Origin: Sorghum bicolor
Lineage: Eukaryota > Streptophyta > Magnoliopsida > Poales > Poaceae
Length of the DNA stretch: 64,000 nucleotides
Direction: 5' to 3'
Assembly (NCBI RefSeq): GCF_000003195.3
Contig: NC_012871.2
Coordinates: 61,061,802-61,125,801 of the forward strand
Part shown: positions 21,357 to 34,000 of the stretch, one piece after another
Layout: each line of letters begins with the position of its first letter
How positions within the stretch are numbered: the stretch's first letter is position 1
The notes under the pieces: model-generated
The model's input: the letters and a program-made list of their open reading frames with translations, nothing else
Told to the model about the DNA's origin: nothing
Databases searched by the model: none
Program-made: the position numbers and the translations under genes

Positions 21357-24300
21357 CTATATGGCTAGCTGCACTGTTACCATACCGGGCGACGGACGGA
21401 GCGAGTCATCAGTCCGAGACGGTGATGCATGCACTGCACCTGCTCTGCTCGTCCTGGTGGCTGCTGGCGCGAACACGAACACGAACACGCACACGCACAC
21501 GCAGCCCAACGCGTCCCCGCGCCCACTTCTTGCATAGCATGCTCGTCAGCGGCAGTGCCATTGTGCCCGCGCGTAGGCCGACGACGACGGTGGTGTGCAC
21601 AGTGCACGCACGCATGGTCCCGCCATGCCATCCCGGCGGAGCCCCGAGAAAACCGTGCCCCTGGCCCTCCTTGCAATGGCTGCAGCCAGCAGGCAGTGGC
21701 AGGCGGGCAGTACGTAGTACATCATCGACTGATGATCTGATCCCTGACTCTGAGCTACTATTACGCCAAGCCTTTCAGAGGGCGGCTTCTGCCGCATGCC
21801 CGCATGCTTCTTGTGTGGGCTTGAAGTAACCAACGCGTCATGCCGGTTCAGCAAGCAGAGGTGCGACAACGTAATTGCGGCCAGGGACACGCATGCATGC
21901 ATGATGCCGCCGCAGGCCCGCGCGCGCCGGACGGGGACGACGAGTCGACCACGCAGATCACCCTCCATTCCCCACACTCCAGGGCCCTGTGATCTGGACC
22001 GGTATTTCAGTGCTCAGACTTGAGAACCATGCACGGCCATATATATCGATCCCCGGTCCTGCATGCATGCATATATGCATTCATGCATGTTGACCTTTCA
22101 GATGATCGATGCAACTAGCTACGAGTAGTATATAGCTCGCTGTTGATGTCTTGATGAGGTGGTCCTCCTCCTCCTGCTGCTGCTGTCATCTGCCTCGAAA
22201 TGAAACTGAAACAGAGGCGTAGCGCGAGAAGTCAGTGCCTAGAAATAAGTAGAGACGAGGACGTGGTGGCCTGACTAAATCTGGAGAGATTTTTATGATG
22301 TGCTGCAGATCGAGTGGCAACCCCGGGTACTGACGAAGGTCGTGCCGTCCAACGTACGGCTGTTATACTCGCTCGTCTCGTCAGAGCCCCCCATGTACCT
22401 AGCGGTAGCGGCTAGCCTCCTCCTCTGCTTCGTTCGGTTTCGCCATCAGATAGATCAGCAAGCTGCAGCTACCAGCAGCTACTAGGAATGCCGCATGCAG
22501 CACGATCCATGTCAAGCTACAGTGCAAACCGGCCGGCGTACGTGCCTCTGTCACATGCACGACAGACAGAGCTAGTTGTCGAGTTCCCGGCCGCGCCACG
22601 TCTTCGCCCCGCGTCCCAGTTTGGCGCCGAGGAGACACGCGCGGATGCGGCCGGACCGACGCGGGCGCATCGCATCGCATGCATGCAAACGGCCAACCAA
22701 CGAAACCCCCCTTGTTTGTACTCCAGCCCGCCCCGCGCGCGCGGCCTCTTCTTCTTCGCCCCACGATCGACGTCGGCCAGCTGCCGGACCGGCAAGTCCA
22801 GAGACACAGACAGACCGCGACGTGCTTCTGCACTGGCCAACCAATCGGGTGGACGGATCGTGCCATCCATCCACCACTGCGTCGTCTCTGTTCCATCTAT
22901 CTATCGCGTCGCGGTAATATCCGACTACGATCGGACGAACCAGTGGCCACGACAGACAGGTCCATCCATGGACGGATCGATCAGCTTCAGCGAGAGATGC
23001 ATGGGATCCCTCCCTTGAATTCAATGATGTCGTTGCGCCCGCCTATGGACCCGAGAGAGAGAGAGAGACCGGACAGAAAAGGTCGTGTGTTCTTGGGGCA
23101 ACTGCCGTGACAGCCACCAACGGGGATGAATGAATGGCCGTGGCGATGGAAGCCGGGGAGAAGCGGGGACAGCGCCACGCAACGAGACGCCTGCCACACC
23201 GTCCCTAGCGAACGGTGTCCAGGAAACCCTGGTCCCGCATGCCGTCCCGTGCCGTGCCGTGCCACCGTATAAACGGCAAAACGTTTATCCTCAGACTTGC
23301 AAACAGCCAGAATTATTCAACTGTGCACACGGCCGGCCTGTACCAGTGTACCTCGGCCGTGCAGCGATTTCTACGCTACGCAGTACGTCCGATTCGGCGC
23401 TTTCGTTCAGATGAAAATGCAACAAGTTAGTAAAGGTCGGAAGATCGACGAAGACTTTTTCTTCGTCGCTGCGGCGTATTCCTACGTCCGGCCGGGACCG
23501 TTGCCGATGACAGAGGTTGCAGTCGCGATGCGCAGGCACCGTGAACTGAGAAGCGAGGCAGGGCGGGGCAGACCGCAGACACCGGACAGACAGGCGCCCT
23601 GGGGCGTCGCTGTCCGCGTCGGCGACCCGCATGCGCCGTGGGGCTGGCTGGGGCTGGGCGGCTGGGCGCCGGGCGGGCGAAGCAGATCGAGCGTGAGCTT
23701 GTTGTGGACAGGTGCTGGGGCGCCATCGCTTTGAAGCCAAGCGGGGATCACCTCTGGCCGTAGCCCGTGGCCGGCCTCTCTCTCGCTCGCTGCAAAAGTG
23801 CAAATGGTTGCCGTCTGCGCCTCTGCGGGCAAACGATACGAGTCTTCATCACAGTTGCGCCTGTCGACTACTCTACTCTACTACGTACCTGTCCCGGTCA
23901 GGCTCAGTACTGAAACTTTTTGGCAAACGGATGCGACTGAGCAGTTATTGGTGTTCATCGACTTTCCTGGCAACATTGCTACCTGCTTCTAAATTCAAAC
24001 CGAGGAAGGAAAAGACTGTTATCCGATGCTAAGTAGACAGCTATGGGGACGAGGTTCCGATGGAGAAACTAACATTAAGGGCGAGCACATGCTGCATGCG
24101 CTTTTCCGATCCAGTTCTGCGACGCACGGGCAGCGGGGGCACTGGATGCATCCCCTGCAACATTCGTGCCAATCGGAGCGCAGATCCTCGTTCAGGGTAC
24201 TTGAGGGGCGGCGAGCGGTTGAATGCGCCACGCCGGTGTCGCTGACGGGCCACAGGCCGGCCGGCCGGCCGCCGGGACCATGGCATTGGCATTGGCATCC

Positions 24301-26732
24301 ATCTATACAACTACAAAGGAGAAGGACAGTTATGGCGGCAGCGACGGTCATGTGAATCCTCGAACGGATTCACCTACCTCACTTAATTTTGTACCGCACG
24401 GCCGGCTTGCTCCCTGGATCCCATTGGATCCGTCGGTTGGTTCCTCGGATAGCAACAGTACATGGATGCATGTTCCAAGTGTGATTGGCCTCGCCACCGG
24501 TGTTGTGCGCCATGCCCATTTGCTTGCTAGCTAGGGCCCGGATCGGACGGAAGGAAAATCCGGCGGTGAACAGTGTGAAACATGGAACGGCGGCGTGCGT
24601 GCATGATTGACGTGTTCATGGGACGGATCCAAATATAGTAAAATAAGCCTGACAAAATCAGAAGCCAAGCTAGGAGGAGGTCGTAATTTTGCAAGGATTT
24701 TTATGTAGCACAATAGTACGTGCTTGGGCAAACAGTGTCACTGAATCTGAAGTACGATTAGTATAGGGTGCAAACACAGTGTTTCAGGTCAGTTCCACGT
24801 CACTACGGCGCTTAAACAACCAGACAAGTACACGATGTTCAGTCATAACCAACTGTGGCAAAACGAGAAACTCCACAGGACTACAGGTCTGCTTTACTTC
24901 CCACAAACTGCCACAAGTAAATATCCGGCATGTGCCTAAAAAAGTTACTCTAGCTACCTGGTTTTAACGTCACATGTCGTCTTTGGTTCACTTCGTTTTC
25001 GTGGTAACATTCGTTCGTGATGAATGTCGCAGCAGCCAACCACAACCAGTAACCGACCAAAGTTTCACTTCGCTGAAAACGCAGCATGTCCTGTAGGAAC
25101 GTTGAAATGTAGTACTACTACTTGTACCTAGCGGCTGCTCCGATGGCTCCTGCATCCGTGCATCATTGTCACGGCGCGGATCCAAACTCCAGACACGCAC
25201 AGCTCTCATCATTCAAATAAAGCCGTTGATGGGCATTCGCAGGCGTTCCACTGACTCACCGCCGCCCGTGTGGGCGTGTCGCCACCGGTCCGGTCCGGTC
25301 CACCCAACGCTCACCGGCGATCGAACCCTGAAAAAACAGCCAGAAACCATCCCATCAGTTGATCAAAGTTTGTGGGGTGCTTCCGATGTGGCGTACGCGA
25401 GTCCACATCGACGCCATCTCTCGTCTCGGTAATAGTCATTTAATTTATAGCTGCGTGCGGTGTCCACAGACCCCTGAAGCTGGTTACACCGAGTTACTGA
25501 CAGTGAAATGCCGCGCGCGAGCGACCTGCCGGCGATGATGCCGTGCCGTCCACGTCGCCCCGGATCGGGGGGTATCCTGGGCGACGGCGAGGGCGCGCAC
25601 GAGTCGGCCTCGCGGACAGCGACGCGACTCGGACACCTGACGGTGTCGTGCACCCGCTTTGGTTGGACCGGGACCGGGCGCACGTCGGCGTCGTCCCGCG
25701 CCTGTCCCCGGCCGCCCGTCGCCCCGCCAGCGGCCAATGCGCGCGCGCGCATGCAGCCCGGCCGCGGATCGATCGACCGTCAAATTCTTCGTGTGAACCA
25801 TGCCTCTTTTGGAATCACAGACAGGCGGCAGGCAGCCCGGGAGCGTTTATTTCTCCGCTTCTTTGTTTTGCTAAAAAAAAAAAATGCAAACAATGAATCA
25901 ACTCCGACTCTGGGATCAATACGCGAATTCAGAGCTTCTACAAATTTCCCAGAGATCGATGCTTCCTGGGGCCATTCACCTGTTACGACAAAAAAGGACC
26001 AGAGGAATGGAATTTGAAGCGTGTCTCTATTTCAATGGGAATATGTGCTTTTCGTTCATTTCCATCCCGTTCCAATCCTTTCGGTCGTGGGTTTCTTGAA
26101 TTATTTTTTTTAGCGATCTTATGTTGTGGTCTCTATTTAAACCATTCTCATAATAATAGTTGATATAACAATCTGTATATGATAATCTTATTTCCACAGG
26201 CAATTTACATACAAAACTGGTTGTGATAATCTTATTCCCACTAGCATTTAGTTATATAAAAATTAGATCAGGATTAAAATCTTATTAATTTATTACGTAA
26301 CAATGAAATTTGCATTTAATTCCCGCTAGCATTTAATATGCATTTTCTTAAGCAAATAGAGAGTGCATAAATGATAGGAGTAAGTGTTCTGCATCTATAT
26401 TGTGATTTGCAAGAAAAATATAACGATGTTTTTTTTTTAAAAAAAAGATGAAGCAACATAAAGATGAAACAAATGTGTGTTAAAACTAGTCGGACTAAAA
26501 ACTGTATGAAACGAGTTGGATTTTAGAAGGATAGAAAGGCAATGAGGATGAGAAGAAAATACGCTATTTTGTTTTAGTTAGTTCTGCATTGTAGTTCCTT
26601 TTTTTATTTTTATTATTATCCAGTCCGTTGTTTTTTATAGAATATTTTTGTTCGATATCTATAGATTTATTTCATATCTATAAAAATATTTATTTTGTAA
26701 ACTAAAAAAAATACAATATTTAAAATTTCTTA
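21357..26732. other. Gene-free stretch, mixed composition
   Basis: Several GC-rich islands (21.4-21.7, 22.5-23.8, 25.5-25.8 kb) give long overlapping frames on both strands, but none translates to a recognisable domain. ATGCATGCATGC-type alternations occur at 21895-21904 and 22061-22090. I saw no tRNA, rRNA or known microRNA sequence. A lncRNA or distal regulatory DNA cannot be excluded. Confidence 0.5.
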
Positions 26733-26935
26733 GGGCACTCACAATGCAAGAGTCTATCACAGAGTCCAAGACAATTAATTACATATTATTTATGATATTT
26801 TGCTGATGTGGCAGCATATTTATTGAATAAAGATGTAGAAAAAATAAGACTCCAAGTCTTATTTAGACTCTAAGTCCATATTGCTCGAGGTAATAAATAA
26901 CTGTAGACTCTATAAAGTCTGCATTGTGAGTGCCC
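26733..26935 (+). mobile_element. Tourist-like MITE, copy 2 of 3
   Basis: The 203-bp element has termini GGGCACTCACAATGCA and TGCATTGTGAGTGCCC and is flanked on both sides by TTA (26730-26732 and 26936-26938). The sequence is closely similar to 36652-36857 and to the reverse complement of 397-600. Confidence 0.92.
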
Positions 26936-27194
26936 TTATAATAGCACACTTAATTATATCATAAGACCCATGTTTTTTTCAAGCCACCCCTTGAAATTAT
27001 CTTTGTAACAAAAAAAAGGAGCACCGAGTTCTGAATTAGCACACAAAGTTATAAGGACAACAATGACCACTAAGAGATTAACACAACTCCATCCAAGCTT
27101 CCGTGACAAATCCGGCATGATAGGCTACATAACTTGGATGTGCTATTAGGATCAGCGGAGGACAGGACCTGTCCAGGTACTCTTTATATCCCAT

Positions 27195-27216
27195 CCCCCC
27201 CCCCCCCCCCCCCCCC
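27195..27216. repeat. Poly(C) run followed by A-rich run
   Basis: 22 consecutive C residues are followed by AAAC and an A-rich run. Homopolymers of this length are unstable and often miscalled, so the exact length should be treated with caution. Confidence 0.9.
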
Positions 27217-27728
27217 AAACAAAAAAAAAAAAGAAAAGAGGCCGGATCTTGCCTCTTTGTTGCACACATCTGGCAACTCCTCTCATGAATCGTGGAATCC
27301 TTCCTGATCTCTTCCTGGCGATCTCGTTCTTCGCGTACTGTGTTCTAAGACTCTACCATCATGCGTCAATTACAGACGCCATAGGTGAGGACATGATCAG
27401 GCTCATCTTATATCTGGAAAGAAACATGCCGCTATCATCATTCTCTAGCAATCGAGCACCACCGTTCATTTGCTTAAACAATGAACACCTCTACCACCAT
27501 ATATCCACGCTTACCAAGTTAGCTATCTCCCCCCACCCTCTCGTGTACCTTGAGCTACCCCCCTATGCTCTAGAGCCAACCACCATGTTCTTCCCTCACA
27601 ATACTTCTTTCTGTGTTATCTTGTACTTTGATTCATATGTAAATAATATAAACATCTTTTGTTTTATTGCATCACAACTCAATCTGTGTAGAATCATATT
27701 TTTGGTCAAATAATAAAATTTTGACTTA

Positions 27729-27904
27729 TGCCAGTCTCAATGAGAGTTTCACGGCCCAGTTTATAAAACACTTGTATTTTGGAAACAGTGCAGAATAGTT
27801 TCGTCCCCATGAAACTCTCATCATCTCTCTCTTCATCAATATAGTGCTACATCAACATATTTAATGTGCATGAAACTTCTATGAAACCTCCATTGAGACT
27901 GGCC
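27729..27904. mobile_element. Tourist-like MITE with GCCAGTCTCAATG termini
   Basis: The 176-bp element starts TGCCAGTCTCAATGAGAGTT and ends AACCTCCATTGAGACTGGCC, giving inverted repeats of about 22 bp. It is flanked by TTA on both sides (27726-27728, 27905-27907). The interior repeats ATGAAACTCTCAT-like words. It belongs to a different family from the GGGCACTCACAATGC elements. Confidence 0.85.
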
Positions 27905-28882
27905 TTACAAACTTTTTAAGACGAAGTATGCATAAATTTTGATGAAAGACAAAGGATAAAAATCACGATGACGGACAACAGGAAGTACATGAGTCATTAA
28001 GTTGCTATAAGATAATTGGTCCACTTTCCAACTTAAGTTGCAATAAGTTGTCCGTCAAGATTTGTACTTCAACTCCTGAGACTTTTTTTTAGTCATGACA
28101 TTGTTTAGATAAAGGCTTCAAGTTACTCTGGCTTTGAGATTAAAGGTGGGGGGAGTGATGGTTGCTTAGGTAGTTAGGTGATGGGTAGTGATGATAATGG
28201 CTTGTTTGAGGTTTTGATGTTCTCACTAGTCATTAAGAAACATCACAAGCAGTGATGAAAATGAGCTGAGTAGATGAAGGAAAACAAAGATGTCGTCCTA
28301 GAAGGCTAGAACCTAGCTAGTTGTATCCAACAAAGGGTGAGCTATATGAAGGTGTGGAGAAGGGAGGGTGAAAAGAGTAGGGTGGTGTGCCATAGCGACT
28401 CTCACAAGGCCGGCCGGTAGCTAGCTAGCATCCTTTTGGAATATGAGTTGTTGCAGATTGAGGTAACTGCAGAGAGTGAAATTACCAAGATCTAGAATTT
28501 CATTCATTTATACTTTAAAAGGAATGCCCACGGAAGCAATGAGTCAACAAATCTGAACAAGCATCGAATTGATCACTTCCCCTGTGAACCCCTCAACCCC
28601 TTACCCTAAACTGGTCCCGTTCCTACCCACCGAATTTAACCCATTTTTAGCAGGGAACACGTACCGGCACCCAATACATCAGAGCAGCAGCAGCTCGGCT
28701 CTCCTCGCTCCATGCCAACATACCACCATAAACGCAACAGCAGCAGGGGCAGCCGGCCAAGGCGAGAGAAAACTCCTGAGAGAGCTGGAGCCGTAGGCTT
28801 GGCTAGCTGTAGGTCTTCCTTGTTGCTTCCCTAGCTACACATCCCTTACCCTAAGCGCGCATCTCGCGCTAGCTCTTGGGCA

Positions 28883-29812
28883 ATGAGCGAGCAAGGCGGG
28901 CAGCACGTCGGGGGTACCAGCCCGTCGGACACGGCCATCGAGTCCTTCTCGCAGCTCCCCTTCGTCCGCCCCAAGCCCCCGCAGCCGCCGGCGTCCTCGT
29001 CCAGTCCCTCGTCGATCCGGCTGTTCGGCTTCGAGGTTCCACCCGACGCCGTCACGTCCTCCTCCGCAACCAGTGATGCTACCGCGGCCAGCAGCGCCAC
29101 CGCAGCGGGCGGCCAGGTGGTGGTGTCGGGTGCCGGTGCAGGTGCAGGCGACGGCAGCGGCAGCGGCGGCGCAGGGCGCAAGTTCGAGTGCCACTACTGC
29201 TGCCGGAACTTCCCGACGTCGCAGGCGCTGGGCGGGCACCAGAACGCGCACAAGCGGGAGCGGCAGCACGCGAAGCGCGCGCAGTACCAGAGCGCGATGG
29301 CCATGCATCACGCGCACTACCCTGCAGGCTACCATCCCCACGCGTACCCCGCCTTCACTGCTAGCTACCACCACCGCTTCGGCATGGCGCGGTACGAGCC
29401 CCCGCCGGGACCGCCGCCGCACTACCCCTCGTGGTCCAGCCACCATCCCACGCAGGCTGCCGCTCCGCCGCCGGTGGTGGTGCCCAGATACTACGGCGGG
29501 GCCGCCGGCTCCCTGTCGCAGCCCATCAACGGCAGCCCCGTGCCGGCTGCCGCTCTCTGGCGGGTCCCGGCCGTTACCGTGGCCGCCGCGGCGCCACTGG
29601 TGCGCCAGGAGCGGCCGGCGCCGCTGTCCTTGGGCGGAGGACGTGGCGAGGACGCAATGGCAGGAGCAAGGAAAGGGAACGTAGCAGCAGGACACGGAGG
29701 CTCGCGTTCTTCCTCCTCGTCATCCACCTCGTCGCAGCATGAACGCCGCCGGGCAGGTGCTGCTGCTGCTGCAGAGAACAGAGAGAACGTGAGTCTTGAT
29801 CTCACTTTGTAA
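28883..29812 (+). CDS. C2H2 zinc-finger transcription factor (ZFP8/GIS-like) with EAR motif
   Basis: This is a 309-aa intronless protein with one zinc finger at residues 103-123: C103, C106, H119 and H123, with the plant-specific QALGGH helix (114-119) followed by QNAHKRER. An IRLFGFEV motif at residues 45-52 is typical of the GIS/ZFP5/ZFP6/ZFP8 group. The C-terminus is LDLTL (305-309), an EAR-type LxLxL motif that recruits TOPLESS-type corepressors, so a repressor role is likely. Long Ala/Gly/Ser/Pro-rich low-complexity segments flank the finger. In Arabidopsis the group controls trichome initiation downstream of gibberellin and cytokinin; a similar role in grasses is inference. The start is the ATG at 28883, 20 codons before the [13 protein letters not shown] segment. 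A LINE relic begins about 310 bp after the stop. Confidence 0.93.
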   Translation: MSEQGGQHVGGTSPSDTAIESFSQLPFVRPKPPQPPASSSSPSSIRLFGFEVPPDAVTSSSATSDATAASSATAAGGQVVVSGAGAGAGDGSGSGGAGRKFECHYCCRNFPTSQALGGHQNAHKRERQHAKRAQYQSAMAMHHAHYPAGYHPHAYPAFTASYHHRFGMARYEPPPGPPPHYPSWSSHHPTQAAAPPPVVVPRYYGGAAGSLSQPINGSPVPAAALWRVPAVTVAAAAPLVRQERPAPLSLGGGRGEDAMAGARKGNVAAGHGGSRSSSSSSTSSQHERRRAGAAAAAENRENVSLDLTL

Positions 29813-30124
29813 TTCTAGAGGAACAGTGGGTGTTGTCATCATGATTTAGCGGGTTCGTGCAGACTGAGAAAACTGTTATTCTCTAGCTCTTGAAATTGTT
29901 TAGGCAGCGGTGTTCAGTTCTTCAGAGAGATTCATTTGTTGGAATTTGTCTAATTCTTGGCTTCCAATTTCTTTGTGAAAAATGTGAGACAGATGGAAGA
30001 AACAAAAAACTTGGGACTGATCGAGCGTGTAAAAGGACTGCTGCCATGTTTTCCTTAATCCCCTTAACTTTTCCCCTCTTCCCTTAATTACAATTTCAGC
30101 TGCTGCGTGGGAGGAGACTCGCAA

Positions 30125-30890
30125 TCAATTGACAATGGTCACAGCTCCTGGACAACCGTCCAACAAAGGTAAGAACCGCCTTTTGGTACTTTTATTACTC
30201 ATCAGAGACCCAGCTAAATCGTCGGTCACCATGACCTTGACCTCGTGAGGTACACCTTCCCAAGTGTTTTTATAATCCTTCATGCAATGTGAGCGAACCA
30301 TCTTGAAGCGTTGAATGTCTACCTTGATCAAGAACGCAGCGTCATAGGAAGCGTTCTGAAATACCATCCGATTCCGTTCTTTCCATTTGTTCATTCCACC
30401 AGTAATAGACCATTAACTAGATTGTCCTTATCTAAACAAAATTAACTAGACTATCAAAATCACTATGATTTTTTTTATGTACCATGTGTCTCCTTTCCTC
30501 CAACATTTGTAGATAGAGCCGGATATATAGGTCCAACCGTCCAAGTTTTGCAAGTGCCTTAAATAAAACCACGGGAGAATTATTCGCCACACCGCTTTTT
30601 TTAGTATAAGGACAAACCTTGCAGTGATGTGTGGACGTTTTCGTATAAGACGTGCACACCTTGCAAATTAGATCGTTAGGCCAATCACGTTTTTGCATAT
30701 TATTTGTCATTAAGATCTTTTGGTGCAGCAATGTCTGGGCAAAGAACCTAATACTATATGTGCACCCCGAGTAGTTTACACACATGATCTTATATATTCT
30801 TATTGGTGAACAACAGAGAAACGATCGAGAGAGATATAACAAAAAAACTTTATTCAAAACTTTGATTATTACAATGTTAACTCTAAACAT
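30125..30890 (-). mobile_element. LINE relic (zf-RVT and C-terminal part)
   Basis: On the minus strand, FFAQTLLHQKILMTNNMQKR followed by DWPNDLICKVC and then THHCKVCPYT is the zf-RVT zinc-binding segment found at the C-terminus of plant LINE polymerases. After a frame change comes MNKWKERNRMVFQN (30353-30394), which matches the W-iWKeRNrRvF block that follows it. It is truncated at both ends and frameshifted. It sits between the zinc-finger gene and a Helitron. Confidence 0.8.
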
Positions 30891-31037
30891 TTAACATAAA
30901 TAAACATAATTGTCATAGATATAACTCGCAGCAAAACACAAAATTCCTCTATCGACGGCTGACCATGGAAACATGTGTGGCTAGAACTCTAAGAAATCCT
31001 CAGCTTGAATACCCATCTAGATTTTTGTCAAATAATA

Positions 31038-34000
31038 TCTCTACAACTAAAAAGATCCAGAGGTCATCGTCATTGCCCCGCTAATCGCTCCACCCCGTGC
31101 TAATTGCGTTGCCCCGCCCCGTGGCATATCCCCTTGCTCCACGTCTGCTCTCTTCGTGCGTGGCCTTGTCAAAATCGACGCTCCTCATCACGCCCCCAGC
31201 CCCATGACGAGGCCATGATCCTTCGCCTGTTCCTTCGCTCCCCTGCTGGCTCTTCAGCTTCCCCTCCACCGCTGAGAGCCTCTTTGCGCTCGACGGGGGA
31301 CCTGCTTGGAGGCCCCGAGGTCGACGGTTTCATCGCCCAATCTGATCCATGTGCAGCTGCTGCGGCCTATGGGAGGCCACACACGCCCCTATCCGAGCAT
31401 CCCAGAAATTGCTCGGCATTGCGGCTCTAGCGCTGCGCGCCTCCGTTGACGCCGTATGTGGCCACCCACTGCCCGTCCGGCCTCGGCCGTCGGCAACCTT
31501 GGCGCGTCGTCGGTGAATGGTATCATTGCCTCATACGAGGCTGACGCCCAACGGCCTCCAACCAGTCAACCAGGAGCCGAACAAGGTGATCCCGCCATCC
31601 GCAACCCTTCATTGGTCACAGACTGAGTAGCCGAGCGAGCATGGAGGTGAGGACACCCTTCCCTAACCGCATACTGAGCAGCTGAACCCGCACGGAGGTG
31701 AGGAGGTTTCCCAAAACCACCGTACCTTTTCTCTCTCGTGTTTTATTGCTTCGGATCTAGAACCGCTGCCATCCTGTTGTTTGCCGAGGACCGTGGTCGT
31801 TGCTTCTTTGACAACTAAAATAGCTCAGGCGAGTTCGTGATGTCCCACCAGTGTCGTAGCATTGAAACATTTTGTGGGCTACACAATGGATCCGTTGCGT
31901 TGAAACATTCAAAATTTCACAGGCACTCCACGAGCTGAAAGATCTCCTTAGCCTTGCTCACCGTCTAACACGTAGACTGCTATTCCTTATTTGACGTATG
32001 AGCATTTTGGCTATTGAACTATTGCCCAATTTTTAATTTGGCAATGCGACTCTGACTCTAAAATCAGAAATCTTTTACCACTGAGATGTATTGATGGTCT
32101 ACTTGCTATGTGGCATCATATTTGTATGACCTTATAATGTTCCTTTTGTTTTATATCATGATTAAAAAAGTCAATTATATTGTAGAAAATTAGAGACTGC
32201 AGATCCTAAGACAATACTTATGAGGTTGAGTTTTTTATGTGAAAGTTGGAGGCTACAGATCCAACCATGCATCAATTGATTATGCCCTTCACAATACCAC
32301 TCTGTTAGGGATAAATTTTATCACTATCAGTTCAGGCAAGCACGACGATACCAATATTTACATCAAGTGAATCAGCTAGCCTGTATCCTCTTTGTTCAGT
32401 TGCAAGTACTGGTTATCCTTTGGTGTCAATTTATCACTCAGATAAAGGCATGATTTCTTGGTGTCGCTCCCAAAGAGCATTTATCTTATCAGCATTCATT
32501 TCCTCTGCCCGATTAGAACAACAAGCACAGGTCTTGTAGTTTGTTTGTAAATATAAGCACAATGGATTAAGGTCAACTCCTCACTTTGGTGAGGATTCGG
32601 AGCTTGTGAATTCGTGTTAAGCATGAACTTTGGTTAGGATTTGTACCGAGCTGAATATATCTGTTGTCTTGATATATATGTTATTGCATTAGCGCTAATT
32701 CAATCGTGTCGCTTGTAATTGTAGTGTCAATCTTCACAAGTGTCGATCTTCTTAGCTCTATGCGTGATGACATCACCAAGTACAAGGTTCGCTTCCTATC
32801 AGAAACTCTTCAACTATACATGCCATTGTTGCTGTATGTTTTGTGTGTGCCTCTGTGAACACTGGAATGTAGAATTTTGATCAGGCCACCGGCGGCATGT
32901 CGCCAAAGGTGCCTTTGCTCAGGGAGATGGCTTCCATTCATGATAGCATTACAACAATTGAGATGGACAATGTTGTGCTGGTTTACAGTTTGCTTATTTA
33001 TTTGTGGTTGCCTGGTGGTTTGGGTATAATTAGATTGCTTAGTGGGGCCCTGGAGAAATTAGTTTATTACGTTCAATGTTCATCTTTGGTTGATGCTGAT
33101 AGTCTCTTCTGTGAACTAGAATATCATTGAATTGTGCTTGATCTAATGTGGGAATTTGTAAAAGCTAATTATCCTTCCCACTGAAGCATCATTATGCCAT
33201 TTTCATGAATTCTAAAATCAAGAGTGAAAAAGGGATAGGATGGCAATCATACAAAACTCTATGTCTGGCACTCTGGCTCAAAGTACTAATTTACTACCTT
33301 TGTTTGATCACAAGACTGATAAGGTGATTGACCGAGCTCAAAGCACAAGATTGGCCCTTACCAATTAGAGAGGGTCTTGTTTGGTGATGTTCAAGCAACT
33401 AGTGGAAAGTACCTGATAATCAGAGGCCTTCTAGGTAATAAATATGTTTGATCTCTTCTTTGCATGTATCTTCTCCATATTATTTTGGGATGGCATGATA
33501 CAATTTTGCTGATCATTGCATAACTTGGGAAACTAAAGGCACTTTCAGAAATGATCCAGAGTGCACCAAATATTTTATTATTTATTGAATTTTAAAAGGA
33601 TGAGGTCTCACGAAGAGAATCGACCCAACGATGAAGGCTTCCCCTCTTGGAACAGATCACCGATAAATTGATGATCGCACATGGCACATTATTAATGCTG
33701 AGAAGAGGGAATGATAGAGATCAATTTCTTCTGTGTTAATTGCTTTGTGTTTAACATTTAGTACCTTCTATCTTAAGATCATCATGCACACATAGAGAGC
33801 AGTTTTGCTTCTCAAAGTAACCCATTTGAGCATGACTGCATTGTTCATTGCATGCATTTAACATGCATTGTATCTTAATATCATCATGCATATGTACAAC
33901 AACTTTTATTCTAAAAAGTAGCCCATCTAATCATGATGTTGTTAGTGTAAAGTGTAAACATATGATGACATCAATATCAATGGGTTCTAATGTAAGTGAG

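Noticed and set aside
22040..22520. Possible microRNA precursor near ATGCATGC-rich sequence
   Set aside because: I looked for common conserved plant microRNA sequences and found none; there is no convincing foldback beyond short ATGCAT palindromes.
22399..23110. Cluster of overlapping long frames on both strands
   Set aside because: All six frames are open because of high GC; none matches a protein family and there is no consistent strand.
27249..27713. 154-aa plus-strand frame after the poly(C) run
   Set aside because: It has no recognisable domain, AT-rich codon use unlike the genes here, and no promoter or start context; probably a chance frame in intergenic or old repeat DNA.
28835..29695. 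286-aa minus-strand frame over the zinc-finger gene
   Set aside because: Arg/Gly/Ala-rich compositional shadow; the plus frame has the zinc finger and EAR motif.
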